Assembly (NCBI GenBank): GCA_016784265.1
Contig: JADHUZ010000057.1
Span: forward strand, 1-7,533
Reading direction: 5' to 3'
Source of the DNA: Fidelibacterota bacterium
Lineage (GTDB): Bacteria; Fidelibacterota; BS150m-G59
Length of the DNA stretch: 7,533 nt
Shown here piece after piece: positions 5,661 through 7,533 of this stretch. The notes beneath the pieces were generated by a model, which saw nothing but the letters and a program-made list of their open reading frames with translations, did not search any database and was not told where the DNA came from. The position numbers and the translations under genes were made by a program. Every line of letters begins with the position of its first letter. Position 1 is the first letter of the stretch.

Positions 5661-6869
5661 TCATTCATACATTTCCGTTATCTTTTTTTCAGCATCGGTT
5701 TGCATTTTTTCGGTGGCTTCTTTGGGTGTGAGCGAGCCATTCAAAACGGCTTGATAATGCGGTCGCATCGCATCCCAAATTGCGCGCATTTCCGGCACAA
5801 CTGGCATCGGTTTTCCAACGCTCATTTGGTCAGCGCTTGCCTTGAGCATTCCTGTTTGAAATTGTGGATTTTTTAATGCCGTTTTATGCGATGGAATCGT
5901 GTTTAACTTTTCCGTAAATCGCAATTGAATTTCTGATTGCAACAAAAATTCGAGTAGTTTTATCGAATTTTCGAGCCGTTTTTCTGTTGAATTTATATTG
6001 ATGGAATAGCCAAGTGCGGAAACCATCGGCGTTGGCCATTTACCAGTTTGAGAGACTTTTGGAATTTTTGCAAGGCCAATATTCATTTCTGCATCAAGGT
6101 AACCGCCCCAACTCCATGATCCGTTGATTATCATCGCCGCTTTTCCTTCTTTAAATAATGAATTAGCAATATCATAATCACATTCTCGTGGAATCACATT
6201 TTCGGTTTTCAATTTTGCTAAAAATGCCATTCCATTTGTCATTTCGGGCGTGTTCAAAATTGGCTGATTTTCATCATTCATCACCCATCCACCAAATCCG
6301 CCCAAAAACGGAATAGCAAAAAATGGCTCGATGTAATTGAACACCAAAGTAAATTGGTCAATCATTCCATCGCCGTCCAAATCCACAGAATATTGATTTG
6401 ACATCGCGAGTAATTCATCGGTATTTTGTGGCGGATTTTCTAAAATATCGCGATTGTAAACAAGCGTCAAATGATTGCCGACACGGTCGCCGAGCAAATA
6501 TAAATTTCCGTTATAGCGAACTTTGGACGCTTCCACAAAAACGGCTAAAAAATCATCATTGTAAAACGAATCGAGAGGGTGAATTAATTCCATTGTAACA
6601 AAAGGTCCAACTTGGTCAGCAGGCCCATAAACCAAATCTGGACCGCTTCCACCGAGCACAGAAATTTGAAAATTACTGCGCAATTCTTCTGTTTCAAAAT
6701 ACAACTGTTCACAAATGATTTCGGGGTTTTCTGTCATAAATTCATCGAGAGCCGATTGCAAAACTTCGCGTCCTGCGGGTTGCATTTGCGTCCACAACAC
6801 GATATGATTTTCACTTCGATGTGAGCATGCAGACAACAGAAAAAAAATAAAAACTACGAATCGAAACAT
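5661..6869 (-). CDS. malE: Extracellular sugar-binding lipoprotein of the ABC importer, MalE-like
   Basis: 402 residues. A short hydrophobic leader ends in a lipobox, LLSAC, with Cys15 the expected lipidated residue, so the protein is membrane-anchored rather than free. The body fits family 1 solute-binding proteins: IVLWTQMQPAG (23-33), a typical early strand/loop; GGSGPDLVYGPADQVGPFV (73-91); EGKAAMIINGSWSWGGY (241-257), the hallmark FxxGKAAMxxNGPW-type motif; and ALGYSININS near 285-294. It would deliver malto-oligosaccharides to the permeases encoded downstream. An unusual element is DLDGDGMIDQF (163-173), an EF-hand-style calcium loop in the first half. The start lies 16 nt inside the end of the preceding gene, suggesting coupled translation; a weak GAGAAATTAGAG stretch precedes the ATG. 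The alternative is a binding protein for another oligosaccharide. The family assignment is firm and the ligand is inferred. Confidence 0.88.
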   Translation of the reverse strand: MFRFVVFIFFLLSACSHRSENHIVLWTQMQPAGREVLQSALDEFMTENPEIICEQLYFETEELRSNFQISVLGGSGPDLVYGPADQVGPFVTMELIHPLDSFYNDDFLAVFVEASKVRYNGNLYLLGDRVGNHLTLVYNRDILENPPQNTDELLAMSNQYSVDLDGDGMIDQFTLVFNYIEPFFAIPFLGGFGGWVMNDENQPILNTPEMTNGMAFLAKLKTENVIPRECDYDIANSLFKEGKAAMIINGSWSWGGYLDAEMNIGLAKIPKVSQTGKWPTPMVSALGYSININSTEKRLENSIKLLEFLLQSEIQLRFTEKLNTIPSHKTALKNPQFQTGMLKASADQMSVGKPMPVVPEMRAIWDAMRPHYQAVLNGSLTPKEATEKMQTDAEKKITEMYE

Positions 6870-7533
6870 TGCTCTAATTTCTCATAATAAATTGTCGGTT
6901 TTGATGCGTTTTTTTTGATTTGTACTATTTTTTTCAAGCGATTTTCCACCTGTTTTTGAAACTGAATTTGTGTTGTTGTTTCGTCCATCGTTTTCACGAA
7001 ATTATCTGCAATCGAATCTGCGACTGCAATTTTAAAAAGTTCTGATTGGGCTCTCTGTTTTTGCCATTCAATTTGTTTTTGCACATCAGGTAATTTATGA
7101 ATATCAGCAGAAATCCCGTGCTGGAAAACTACTTCATCTCGGATTAACATTGCCAAACAATGCTCGATGTTTTCTTTTGAATACGAAACGGGTGCAAATC
7201 GAATTTTTTCTAATAAATCTGTTAAATCCCAATTTGTGTTTTCAATTTGAATTATATTTTGTGAAAAATTTATTTCGCTATTTTCTGATTGAACCATCAC
7301 AAAATCACCTCGTCGAATAGCCATTGCATTTTTTATTGTTTTTTCATTTGCTTTGATTAGATTTCGGTTGATTTTCGCTTGTGATTCGCCCATTATTTTT
7401 TCTACCCAAAAATGTCGATTTTTCTGCATTTTCTGCATTCTCAATTCTTGACGAATTGATGGTAATGACATTTGAAAATCGCTTTCTGTGATGAAAATTT
7501 GCCCTTGATTGTTATCCTGAAATACTTTTCTAC
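6854..7533 (-). CDS. Partial gene, SurA/PrsA-foldase-like C-terminal region (5' end outside window)
   Basis: The frame is open from the right edge of the window (GTAGAAAAGTATTTC..., reading RKVFQDNNQGQIF) to a TAG at 6856-6854, giving 226 visible residues without the true N-terminus. The Met encoded at 7471 is internal to the open frame and need not be the start. The visible part is hydrophilic and helix-rich. RRGDFVMVQSENSEINF followed by DLTDLLEKI, CLAMLIRDEVVFQHGI and DVQKQIEWQKQRAQSELFKIAVADSI resembles the helical chaperone portion of SurA/PrsA/PpiD-type proteins, where a short beta hairpin precedes helices of the form LIRDELLxxxAxxxG. No peptidyl-prolyl isomerase domain is visible before the stop, and a signal peptide, if any, would be upstream. 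The similarity is by pattern only, so treat the product as hypothetical. Its end overlaps the malE-like start by 16 nt, so the two are probably co-transcribed. Confidence 0.6.
   Translation of the reverse strand, partial: RKVFQDNNQGQIFITESDFQMSLPSIRQELRMQKMQKNRHFWVEKIMGESQAKINRNLIKANEKTIKNAMAIRRGDFVMVQSENSEINFSQNIIQIENTNWDLTDLLEKIRFAPVSYSKENIEHCLAMLIRDEVVFQHGISADIHKLPDVQKQIEWQKQRAQSELFKIAVADSIADNFVKTMDETTTQIQFQKQVENRLKKIVQIKKNASKPTIYYEKLEQCFDS

Overview
The window is a tightly packed block of six genes, all on the minus strand, so transcription runs from high to low coordinates. Base composition is AT-rich (my estimate is about 40% GC). A dockerin-type C-terminal module, a lipoprotein-anchored sugar-binding protein, a secreted GH57 enzyme and dispersed short-period repeats together suggest an uncultured Gram-negative, anaerobe-like member of the FCB group or a neighbouring candidate phylum (for example Marinimicrobia, Cloacimonadota or Fibrobacterota-type lineages). 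That assignment is an inference from style, not a marker-gene result.

In reading order (right to left): a 5'-partial gene whose end looks like the N-domain of SurA/PrsA-type foldases (7533-6854); a maltose/maltodextrin-type binding lipoprotein (malE-like, 6869-5661), overlapping the previous gene by 16 nt; a 131-nt spacer filled with 8-10-nt-period repeats; the two CUT1-family permeases malF (5529-4600) and malG (4544-3687); a secreted endonuclease/exonuclease/phosphatase-fold (EEP) protein with a possible sugar-binding-like middle domain and a C-terminal dockerin (3630-2125); and a secreted GH57 glycosidase (2128 to beyond base 1) with an Ig-like domain and the start of a probable starch-binding module. 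The last two genes share an ATGA stop/start overlap. The GH57 gene has no stop in the window, so it runs off the left edge. No gene-free stretch exceeds 131 bases.

The functional logic is clear for most of the block. The exported GH57 enzyme would cut alpha-glucan outside the inner membrane. The lipoprotein would bind the resulting oligosaccharides, and MalF/MalG would carry them across the inner membrane. No ATPase gene is present, so an ATPase must be supplied from elsewhere. Why a dockerin-tagged EEP enzyme (nuclease or phosphodiesterase/phosphatase-like) is translationally coupled to the glycosidase is the main biological puzzle.

The most unusual feature is not a gene. Three of the junctions in the malE-to-GH57 region, and several protein N-termini, carry short-period repeats (7-mers AAGGCAT and TTCGATG, 8-10-nt GATT/AAATCAT units, and a 21-nt TTCAGTGT unit). 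Some are translated: they encode most of the signal-peptide core of the EEP protein, part of that of the GH57 protein, and apparently the N-terminal tail of MalG.
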